Below, piece by piece: positions 18,909-24,941 of a stretch of 64,000 nt of DNA. The notes beneath the pieces were generated by a model that made no database searches, was not told the origin of the DNA, and saw only the letters and a list, made by a program, of their open reading frames with translations. Position 1 is the stretch's first letter; every line of letters begins with the position of its first letter. This DNA is from an uncultured Jannaschia sp. (GTDB lineage: Bacteria; Pseudomonadota; Alphaproteobacteria; Rhodobacterales; Rhodobacteraceae). The position numbers were made by a program, and so were the translations under genes. The stretch spans positions 1-64,000 of the forward strand of contig NZ_CANLTR010000001.1 of assembly GCF_947494055.1 (NCBI RefSeq), read 5' to 3'.

Positions 18909-19891
18909 CAGATCGCCTCCAGTCGCACGGGATCGGGCAGGCCCAGCGCGCGGCGCGGCACGGAACCGGCGGGCGCGGCGGTCCGGCGGGCGAGGCGCAG
19001 GCGGGCGGAGCGGGCGCGCGGATTGCGCGCGACCTCCGCCGCGGTCGGCGACACCGCCTTGTGGGTCAAGGTGAAGGCCGGATCGCGGATCTCGCGTGCC
19101 GGGGCGTGCCGGCTGCCGCCGCCACCGGCATCGGCGCGGTCGGCGAGGAAGCGCTTGACCGCGCGGTCCTCGACCGAGTGGAAGGTCACCACGGCGAGCC
19201 ACCCGCCGGGGGCGAGCGCGCGCTCGGCCGCGGACAGCCCCTCGGCCAGCTCTCCGAACTCGTCGTTCACGGCAATGCGGATCGCCTGGAAGCTGCGGGT
19301 CGCGGGGTGCGACTGGCCGGGCTTCGGGCGCGGCAGGCAGGCGGCGACGGTCTCGGCCAGATCCGCCGTCGTCACGAAGGGCGTTTCCGTGCGGCGGCGG
19401 ACGATGGCGCGGGCGATCCGCCGGGCGGCCCGCTCCTCGCCGTAACGGTGCAGGATGTCGGCCAGCGTCGCCTCCGGCAGCGTGTTCACGAGCTCGGCGG
19501 CGGTCGGCCCCGCCTCCCCCATCCGCATGTCGAGCGGTCCGTCGCGCAGGAAGGAGAAGCCGCGATCGGCTTCGTCGAGCTGCATCGAGGAGACGCCGAG
19601 GTCGAGGACGACGCCGTCGAGGTCGCGCGCCGCTTCGTCCATGTTCGAGAACACGTCCTGCACCAGCGTCACGCGGCCCTCGGCGTAGTCGCGGGCCCAG
19701 TCGCGCGCCATCCGGTGCGCAAGCGGGTCGCGGTCGAGACCGACAACCCTGTCGGCACCAGCGTCCAGAAGGCCCCTCGTGTAGCCGCCCGCGCCCATCG
19801 TGCCGTCGAGCCATGTGCCGCGCACGGGTGCCACGGCCTCGAGGATCGCATCGAGGAGGACGGGGACATGAGGCGCATCGGAACCGGCCAT
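18908..19891 (-). CDS. rsmH: 16S rRNA (cytosine(1402)-N(4))-methyltransferase
   Basis: A 327-residue SAM-dependent methyltransferase (MraW) that modifies the ribosomal P-site. The family opening [13 protein letters not shown], the SAM loop [37 protein letters not shown] and the C-terminal [11 protein letters not shown] are all present. It lies 3 bases after mraZ; its TGA overlaps the ftsL ATG by one base. Confidence 0.97.
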   Translation of the reverse strand: MAGSDAPHVPVLLDAILEAVAPVRGTWLDGTMGAGGYTRGLLDAGADRVVGLDRDPLAHRMARDWARDYAEGRVTLVQDVFSNMDEAARDLDGVVLDLGVSSMQLDEADRGFSFLRDGPLDMRMGEAGPTAAELVNTLPEATLADILHRYGEERAARRIARAIVRRRTETPFVTTADLAETVAACLPRPKPGQSHPATRSFQAIRIAVNDEFGELAEGLSAAERALAPGGWLAVVTFHSVEDRAVKRFLADRADAGGGGSRHAPAREIRDPAFTLTHKAVSPTAAEVARNPRARSARLRLARRTAAPAGSVPRRALGLPDPVRLEAI

Positions 19892-19894
19892 CGT

Positions 19895-20401
19895 TCAGTC
19901 CACCAGCCGGCGCTTGCGTGGCAGCAGGCTCGCGATCGAGGTGCCTTCGGGCAGCGTGCCGAGGAGCGCCGCCAACGGGTCGACCGATTCCTGCGGCGCA
20001 TCGGGCGAGTGGATGCGGAAGGTCTTGCCCATGCCGGCGAAGACCGCCTCCCCGTCGACGGCGACGCGGTCGCGCAGCGCCCTCGTCAGGATCAGGCGGC
20101 CGCTGTCGTCGATCGTGAGCGTGTCGGCATGGCGGAAATAGTAGGCATTGAGCGCCGGCAGGAGCGGATCGTTCTCCTCCATCTCGTCGAGGAGGTCGGC
20201 GATCTCGTCGAACGAGGCCATCGAATGACAGGTCAGCCAGGGCTCGCGCGGGTCGCCGTAGAGGACATGGACGCGCGGGTTGGTGCCGGGCTCGCGGTCG
20301 GGGTCGGCACGGTCCAGCACGCGACGGAACTCGGCGGGGATGGAGACCCGGCCCTTCGCGTCCACCTTGTGGGTGCTCGTGCTGATGAAGCGCTGCTTCA
20401 A
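19895..20401 (-). CDS. mraZ: Transcriptional regulator MraZ
   Basis: A 168-residue DNA-binding protein of the MraZ/AbrB type that usually represses its own dcw promoter. Two tandem beta-domains carry the SpoVT/AbrB elements KVDAKGRVSIPAEFR (about 12-26) and DDSGRLILTRALRD (about 98-111). The protein is longer than E. coli MraZ (152), as is usual in Rhodobacterales. The start codon is TTG, preceded by GAGGAG, which may limit translation. It is the first gene of the operon and has a long leader. Confidence 0.94.
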   Translation of the reverse strand: MKQRFISTSTHKVDAKGRVSIPAEFRRVLDRADPDREPGTNPRVHVLYGDPREPWLTCHSMASFDEIADLLDEMEENDPLLPALNAYYFRHADTLTIDDSGRLILTRALRDRVAVDGEAVFAGMGKTFRIHSPDAPQESVDPLAALLGTLPEGTSIASLLPRKRRLVD

Positions 20402-20469
20402 GACCGCTCCTCGCCTGCGCCGCCCGGCGGCTCGTTGGTTTCACCGCCCCCGCCCGGGCAGGGCGCGCG

Positions 20470-20511
20470 ACAGAAAAGGGCGAACCGGGGTCTGCCAACC
20501 CGGTCCGCCCT
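20470..20511 (-). terminator. Intrinsic terminator in the mraZ leader
   Basis: On the minus strand AGGGCG (from 20511), one mismatch, ACCGGG, an unpaired loop, then CCCGGT and CGCCCT form a 12-pair stem followed by TTTTCTG. It sits 70 bases before the mraZ start, so transcription entering the dcw operon must read through it. This is the expected 3' end of an UpsM-like leader sRNA. Confidence 0.7.
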
Positions 20512-20690
20512 ATTTCCCCGTCGAACGGACCCGTCAGATGGTCCAGTCGGGGCGTCCTCGGCGCGCTGTCACAGTGGGGGATGTCCGATAAGCGCGCCTC
20601 GGAGCCTTGTCGTCCAGAGACGTATGTGGGGGGTGCCTGTTTTGACCTGCCTCGTTTGGGTTTTAGGGGTCTGAGGTCTTCGCCTCTTTC
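20472..20690 (-). ncRNA. UpsM-like sRNA from the mraZ 5' leader
   Basis: In Rhodobacter sphaeroides the dcw cluster is preceded by a long leader whose terminated part is the abundant sRNA UpsM. Here the same place holds about 370 bases with no ORF, a strong terminator (20470-20511) and a second hairpin with arms GGACC/GGTCC at 20527-20544. The 3' end is well supported. The 5' end near 20690 is only a guess from a UpsM length of about 200 nucleotides, and I could not identify -35/-10 boxes. If real, RNase cleavage or readthrough at this site would set dcw expression. Confidence 0.5.
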
Positions 20691-20770
20691 CTCCCCGTGC
20701 TCTGTGAAGTCTTGATGCCACGAGAGGGACGGTCTGGGAAGCCCTCTCATGCCACTCGAACCCACTTTTC

Positions 20771-20803
20771 TTATCCACAGCGTGTGGGAAAATCTGTGGA
20801 CAA
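20771..20803. promoter_or_regulatory. Cluster of three DnaA boxes
   Basis: TTATCCACA (20771-20779, plus strand), TTTCCCACA (minus strand, 20783-20791) and TTGTCCACA (minus strand, 20795-20803). The first matches the strict DnaA box; the third fits TTNTCCACA and the middle differs at one position. Start-to-start spacing is exactly 12 bases. The site lies 370 bases upstream of mraZ, upstream of the presumed leader start, suggesting DnaA control of division genes. Confidence 0.65.
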
Positions 20804-20935
20804 GAAATTCATGCACATGATCCGGGCTTCGTGCGCGGGGTGGACCCAAGATGTTGTGTCAGCTTCAGGACGGATCGGTATCGCGCCTCGGCCACGCTTA
20901 CGTTTCGTCCCTGCACGAATACGGAGCAGTTTACA

Positions 20936-21104
20936 GAATCTTAATCTCTCGGATTCGACCCGCGCAAGACGGTTGAAATGCGACTGCTGACCGGATTCCC
21001 AATGAATCCAGTCACCTTGTTCGCATGACGCTTGGTCGTCGAATCACGCGACCGCGATCCGGTCGTGATCGCGTAGGACGCTGTCGTAATCACCGACCCG
21101 AATC
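20936..21104. promoter_or_regulatory. GANTC methylation-site cluster
   Basis: Six GANTC sites at 20936, 20952, 20994, 21004, 21041 and 21100 in 169 bases. At about 65% GC one is expected roughly every 300 bases. GANTC is methylated by CcrM in alphaproteobacteria and such clusters mark cell-cycle-controlled promoters. An inverted repeat, CGCGATC/GATCGCG, lies within it at about 21052-21073. The remaining 130 bases up to the mrp stop hold nothing I can name. Confidence 0.45.
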
Positions 21105-21238
21105 CCCCGATGGGCCGGTATCGCGAGTGCGCCCCGTTCGACGGCTTCATGGCATCGCGGGGCATGCGGGGGCGTGATCGTGCCTCGGACGCCAGAGCCG
21201 CCGATCGAAAAATCGCGACGCGCGCCCGGCGCATTGGC

Positions 21239-22318
21239 TCAGGCGAGGCCGTCCTCGATCATCTTTCGTGCGAGCGCGGCGAACGCGTCCGCCATCGCAC
21301 CCGTTCCGGCGGCGACCGGCCGGCCCGCGTCGCCCGCGAGTCGCGTGTCGAGGTCGATGGGCAGCGCGCCGAGGAACGGCAGGCCGAGCCGCTTCGCCTC
21401 GGTCGCGACGCCGCCATGGCCGAAAATATGCGCCTCGTGGCCGCATTCCGGACAATGGAACAGCGACATGTTCTCGATCAGGCCGAGGACGGGCGTCTTC
21501 ACCGTCGCGAACATGTCGAGCGCCTTGCGCGCGTCGAGAAGCGAGACGTCCTGCGGCGTCGAGACGACGATGGCGCCGTCGACCACGGCCTTCGTGCAGA
21601 GCGTGAGCTGCACGTCGCCGGTGCCGGGCGGCAGATCCACGATCAGCACGTCGAGCGGGCCGCCCGCATGATGGGTCCATTCCACCTGCCCAAGCATCTG
21701 CTGCAGCGCGCCCATGAGCATCGGGCCGCGCCAGACCACGGCCTTGTCCTCCGGCAGCATGAGCCCGATCGACATCATCGTGACGCCGTGCGCCTCGAGC
21801 GGGAGGATGCGCTTGCCGTCGGGCGAAGCGGGCCGCTGGCTCACGCCCATCATCCGCGGCTGGCTCGGGCCGTAGATGTCGGCGTCCAGAAGCCCGACCT
21901 TGCGCCCCTGACGGGCCAGCGCGACGGCAAGGTTCGAACTGACCGTGGACTTGCCGACCCCGCCCTTGCCGGACGCGATGGCGATCACCCGCGCCACGCC
22001 GGGCACGCGCATCGGCCCGTCCTGCGGCTTCGGGTGGCCGCCGACCTTGAGCGCGGGCGGTGCCTTCTCGGAGGTGGGCGCGGTTAGCACGGCCTGCACG
22101 CGCGCGGCGCCCGGCAGGCGGGCGACGGCGGCCTCGGCGGCGGCGCGAAGCGGTTCGGACACGCGAGCGATCTCGGCGGAGGGCACCTCGATCACGAAGC
22201 GCACGTCGCCGCCATCGACGACCAGCGCCCGGATCATGTCCGACGAAACCAGATCGCCGCCGTCCGGGGTGGCGATCTGCGACAGGGTCCGGGTGACGTC
22301 CTCGCGGGTGACTGTCAT
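21239..22318 (-). CDS. mrp: Mrp/NBP35-family Fe-S cluster carrier ATPase
   Basis: A 359-residue P-loop protein (ApbC/Mrp) that carries and delivers 4Fe-4S clusters. An N-terminal MIP18/DUF59 domain (about 1-80) precedes the deviant Walker [11 protein letters not shown] near residue 115. The cluster-binding CPEC motif is in [10 protein letters not shown] near residue 287. AAGGAGG lies 8 bases before the ATG. The ribosome-binding site is partly inside a hairpin, GCCCTC-CTTC-GAGGGC, at 22325-22340, which also touches the stop of the upstream MFS gene. Confidence 0.93.
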   Translation of the reverse strand: MTVTREDVTRTLSQIATPDGGDLVSSDMIRALVVDGGDVRFVIEVPSAEIARVSEPLRAAAEAAVARLPGAARVQAVLTAPTSEKAPPALKVGGHPKPQDGPMRVPGVARVIAIASGKGGVGKSTVSSNLAVALARQGRKVGLLDADIYGPSQPRMMGVSQRPASPDGKRILPLEAHGVTMMSIGLMLPEDKAVVWRGPMLMGALQQMLGQVEWTHHAGGPLDVLIVDLPPGTGDVQLTLCTKAVVDGAIVVSTPQDVSLLDARKALDMFATVKTPVLGLIENMSLFHCPECGHEAHIFGHGGVATEAKRLGLPFLGALPIDLDTRLAGDAGRPVAAGTGAMADAFAALARKMIEDGLA

Positions 22319-22339
22319 GGCATGGCCCTCCTTCGAGGG

Positions 22340-23533
22340 CTACGTGGCCCGCCTGCCGCGCGATGGCAAGGCCAGCCACCCGGTCACCGCGGCGCCCAGT
22401 AGCCCGCCGACGAGAAGGACGCGCGGCAGGCCAAAGAATCCGGCGAGCCAGCCGAGCACCCCCGAACCGAGCGCCACCGCGCCGATGCCGACGACGACCC
22501 AGAGCGACATGACGCGCCCGCGCAACGCGTCGGGCAACTCCTCCTGCACGGCCGCCTGCAGGCTGACGCCCGAAAACGTGGAGGCGAAGCCCAGCACCGC
22601 CGTCCAGCCGAGCGCCGCCCACCATTCGTGCGACAGCCCCACCAGCGCGACGGCGAGAACGCCGAGCACCAGCGTCAGGCGGGTGATCGGTGCGATGCCG
22701 CCCTGCCCCACGCCCGCCGCCTTGGCGAGCGCCGCGACCAGCGCGCCGAACCCCGCCGCGGCCGTCAGCACGCCCAGACCCTCGGCGCCGCGGGCGTGCA
22801 CGCCCTCGGCCATGACCGGAAGCAACTCCAGATAGCCCCTGACGAGGATCGCGATCGCGCCGGTCAGGATCATCGCCTCGCGCGCCACGGGATGAGTGGC
22901 GATGTAGCGCAAGCCCTCGGCGATCCCCTCGCGGACGCTGGTTCGGCCCTGGCTTGCCGGAAGCGGCCGCGGGTCCATCCAGCGCGTCGCCACGAGCATC
23001 GGGAGATACAGGATCGACGACATCCACAAGGTCGCCACCGGCCCGAAGGCGGCGAGAGCCAACCCGGTCAGAACGGGGGCGACCATCCGAGCCAGGTTGA
23101 AGTTCAGCGCCGTGAGCGCAATCACGTTCGGCACGTCCGCCTTGGGCACCAGCCGGGGACCGAGCGACATCCGCACCGGATGGTGCGCGGCGGTGACCGA
23201 CCCGATCGACAGCGCGACGACGACGAGTGCCGGTTTCCCGAGGCCCGGTCCCCCGGCCAGCATGGCGGTCCCCGCGAGCAACGCGCACATGGTCCCGGAG
23301 GTGAAGATCAGCGCGCGCCGTATGTCCGCCCGGTCCACCAGGACGCCGAAGACGGGCCCGGCCAGGATCATCGGCGCAAGCCCGAGCGCCGCGATCAGGC
23401 CCACGAACGGCGCCGAGCCCGAGACCTGCCAGGCGAGCCAGCCCAGCGTGACCCGTTGCGCCCAGAGTGCCTGGGTGAGGGGAACCGCGGCGATGAAGTA
23501 GGCCCGGAAGCCGGAATGGGAAAGCGCGCTCAT
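22340..23533 (-). CDS. MFS transporter, EntS-like
   Basis: A 397-residue permease with about twelve transmembrane segments. The region between segments 2 and 3 has GPVFGVLVDRADIRRALIF, a variant of the MFS loop motif GxxxDRxxRR, and the C-terminal half has EELPDALRGRVMSLW, typical of the MFS_3 (enterobactin exporter-like) group. The substrate is unknown. The ATG at 23533 is chosen since the first helix follows soon after; an ATG at 23575 would add 14 residues. It is in line with mrp and divergent from the DUF1127 gene. Confidence 0.85.
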   Translation of the reverse strand: MSALSHSGFRAYFIAAVPLTQALWAQRVTLGWLAWQVSGSAPFVGLIAALGLAPMILAGPVFGVLVDRADIRRALIFTSGTMCALLAGTAMLAGGPGLGKPALVVVALSIGSVTAAHHPVRMSLGPRLVPKADVPNVIALTALNFNLARMVAPVLTGLALAAFGPVATLWMSSILYLPMLVATRWMDPRPLPASQGRTSVREGIAEGLRYIATHPVAREAMILTGAIAILVRGYLELLPVMAEGVHARGAEGLGVLTAAAGFGALVAALAKAAGVGQGGIAPITRLTLVLGVLAVALVGLSHEWWAALGWTAVLGFASTFSGVSLQAAVQEELPDALRGRVMSLWVVVGIGAVALGSGVLGWLAGFFGLPRVLLVGGLLGAAVTGWLALPSRGRRAT

Positions 23534-23583
23534 GCCGGCAGAGCTAGGGCGGGGCAGCCGGAAGTTAAAATGCACTTAAGCCG

Positions 23584-23604
23584 GCCATGCAGTTGCTGCA
23601 TGGC
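23584..23604. promoter_or_regulatory. Perfect 9-base inverted repeat, divergent promoter region
   Basis: GCCATGCAG and CTGCATGGC are perfect inverted arms around TTG. The element lies between the divergent MFS and DUF1127 genes, about 50 bases from the MFS start. A dimeric repressor site is the simplest reading; it is too far from either 3' end to be a terminator. Confidence 0.5.
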
Positions 23605-23623
23605 AGCATTGAGACATCGATCG

Positions 23624-23651
23624 TTGTGCAAGCGCAGCATCAGCGCCATGT
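23624..23651 (+). promoter_or_regulatory. Possible RpoH-type promoter for the DUF1127/sRNA unit
   Basis: TTGTG (23624-23628) and CCATGT (23646-23651) are 17 bases apart and resemble the heat-shock sigma consensus CTTG-N17-CCATNT. In Rhodobacter the homologous CcaF1-CcsR unit is driven by RpoHI/RpoHII. The -35 match is imperfect, so this is tentative. Confidence 0.35.
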
Positions 23652-23734
23652 TCCAGTCAACGAAACGAACACACCGACCGGCAATGGGGCCGGAAGGACA
23701 TTGGAGCGAACGGCTCCGGACAAAGGAAATCGAC

Positions 23735-23956
23735 ATGGCACACGCAATCAACGGTACGACGGGCAATTTCGCCACCCTGCTGCGCAGCAACGTCGCGGCT
23801 CGTCTCGATGGTGTACGTGCGGAACTGGCCAAGCGCCGCGTCTACCGTAACACCTACAAGGAACTGTCGGCGTTGTCGGACCGCGATCTGGCGGATCTCG
23901 GCATCAGCCGCGCCTCCATCCGCACCATCTCCCAGGAGGCGGCCTACGGACACTGA
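23735..23956 (+). CDS. ccaF1: DUF1127 small RNA-binding-type protein (CcaF1-like)
   Basis: A 73-residue basic protein with an arginine-rich DUF1127 domain: RVYRNTYKELSALSDRDLADLGISR (about 35-59; given here only as landmark, key residues Y, L, SDRDLADLGI). AAAGGA lies 8 bases before the ATG. In Rhodobacter sphaeroides a gene of this family directly precedes the CcsR sRNAs, is cotranscribed with them, and the protein affects their maturation. The same arrangement is seen here: the hairpin array starts 11 bases after the stop. The symbol is by analogy of family and position. Confidence 0.85.
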   Translation: MAHAINGTTGNFATLLRSNVAARLDGVRAELAKRRVYRNTYKELSALSDRDLADLGISRASIRTISQEAAYGH

Positions 23957-23960
23957 GTTA

Positions 23961-24035
23961 CCCTGGCCCGCGTCCTCCCTCGCGGGTTCGGGGATTGCGG
24001 CGGCGATCTCCTCCCTGATCCAACCGCCGCATAAA
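23961..24035 (+). ncRNA. CcsR/cuckoo-type sRNA unit 1
   Basis: Two hairpins with pyrimidine loops. First: CCCGCG (23967-23972)/CGCGGG (23981-23986) around TCCTCCCT. Second: TGCGGCGG (23996-24003)/CCGCCGCA (24024-24031) with inner GATC/GATC around TCCTCCCT. The loops can pair with Shine-Dalgarno sequences. Unit boundaries are inferred. Confidence 0.75.
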
Positions 24036-24110
24036 ATTCCGGCCTCTCCTCCTCCCTTGGGGCCGGATAAGACCCTCGCTTCTCTCCTCCCTTGGGGCCA
24101 GGGTCACAGA
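24036..24110 (+). ncRNA. CcsR/cuckoo-type sRNA unit 2
   Basis: Hairpin three: TCCGGCC (24038-24044)/GGCCGGA (24061-24067), with CTCCTCCTCCC in the loop. Hairpin four: GACCCT (24071-24076)/AGGGTC (24100-24105) around TCTCCTCCCTTGG. Whether three and four form one RNA or are split differently cannot be settled from sequence. Confidence 0.7.
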
Positions 24111-24250
24111 AGGAACCGGCGGCGTCCTCTCCTCCCTTGGGCGTCGTCGGGCCCCCTTCGAAGATTTTTCGGGAACCTCGGGCGGTCGTCCGGACGTTCC
24201 TGTCAGGGTTTCGACGGTCGCCTCTCCTCCCTTGGCGAACGTCGGACCGG
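24111..24250 (+). ncRNA. CcsR/cuckoo-type sRNA unit 3
   Basis: Hairpin five: CCGGCGGCG (24116-24124)/CGTCGTCGG (24142-24150) with two G-U pairs, loop with CTCCTCCC, followed by a TTTTT run at about 24164. Hairpin six: CGACG/CGTCG (24212-24216/24240-24244) plus inner GCC/GGC around TCTCCTCCCTT. About 60 bases separate them, including a GGAAC/GTTCC stem without the CCTCCC loop, so this unit departs from the others. Confidence 0.65.
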
Positions 24251-24336
24251 CGCACCGCCCTACCTCCTCCCTAGGGGTGGTCGCCAAAGAAGAGACGGCG
24301 GTGCCCTTCCTCCCTTGGGCATCGCCGTTTTTTTGT
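24251..24336 (+). ncRNA. CcsR/cuckoo-type sRNA unit 4
   Basis: Hairpin seven: ACCGCCCTA (24254-24262)/TAGGGGTGGT (24272-24281) around CCTCCTCCC, one bulge. Hairpin eight: ACGGCGGTGCCC (24295-24306)/GGGCATCGCCGT (24317-24328) around TTCCTCCCTT, followed by a T-run, which ends the whole array. Confidence 0.75.
24295..24334 (+). terminator. Rho-independent terminator of the sRNA array
   Basis: A 12-pair GC-rich stem (24295-24306/24317-24328) with a 10-base loop and seven T residues at 24328-24334. The loop still carries CCTCCC, so one element is both regulatory loop and terminator. Confidence 0.85.
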
Positions 24337-24361
24337 TTCCGAGAGACGCGTCGACGGGCCG

Positions 24362-24877
24362 CTAGACTAGGAGTCGCGCCAGGACGACAGCGAGCAGGGC
24401 AATCGTCGGATGGAATGTCGCCGCGAACCCGAAAGCCCGGAGAACGGGACGGATTCGATAGCCCAGGAAGAACGCGGCGCGGGCGATCACGAACCAGACG
24501 CCCATGACCGGCAGAAGTCGTTGCGCAAGCGATTCGTCGGCGAAAAGACAGGCCACCCCGGCTAGGCTGAACGCCAGGGTCTGCTCCGTCGTGTTCGTGA
24601 CATAGCGCAGCGTCAGGTCGAGACGGGTGCCGGCCGCCGGGCCTCCGCCATCAATCGGACCGAGAAAATGACGGATTGCCGCGGCCAGACCGATCCCCGC
24701 GACAAGAGCGAGGCCGGCCATGGACAGGGCGAATGCGGCCGCGCGCGCAGGGGTTCCGAAGAATGCCCCCGTCCGGGCCTGGAACAGGACGCCGGCCGCG
24801 ATGAACGCGGCCGAGACGACCCATGCCGCGAAGATACCGAGCCGGACGGCGCGCCTCTGCGCCCGGATGTTCCTCAT
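24362..24877 (-). CDS. MAPEG-family membrane protein
   Basis: A 171-residue protein with four predicted transmembrane segments. The segment LRYVTNTTEQTLAFSLAGVACLF (landmark residues N, E, Q about 93-100) followed by FVIARAAFFLGYRI matches MAPEG proteins (membrane-associated eicosanoid/glutathione metabolism), with the usual ExxxxF and R-F-GY pattern. The bacterial role is unknown. It is convergent with the sRNA array, whose terminator ends 28 bases from its stop. Confidence 0.75.
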   Translation of the reverse strand: MRNIRAQRRAVRLGIFAAWVVSAAFIAAGVLFQARTGAFFGTPARAAAFALSMAGLALVAGIGLAAAIRHFLGPIDGGGPAAGTRLDLTLRYVTNTTEQTLAFSLAGVACLFADESLAQRLLPVMGVWFVIARAAFFLGYRIRPVLRAFGFAATFHPTIALLAVVLARLLV

Positions 24878-24941
24878 GTCATGCTGTCCGCATCATCGCG
24901 CCAGCGCGCCAAATGCGGCCCGCGCCGACGACCCGCCCGCG

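Noticed and set aside
20402..20770. RNase P RNA gene (rnpB) upstream of mraZ
   Set aside because: The conserved GAGGAAAGTCCGGGC core and the pseudoknot elements are not found on either strand.
20771..21104. Possible chromosomal replication origin (DnaA boxes, GANTC sites)
   Set aside because: Only three boxes in one block, no long AT-rich unwinding region, no dnaA, parAB, gidA or hemE nearby, and genes on both sides run in one direction. A promoter-control role is simpler.
24036..24336. CRISPR array
   Set aside because: The repeated part is a 6-11 base loop motif with different stems and irregular spacing; no constant 24-36 base repeat and no cas genes.
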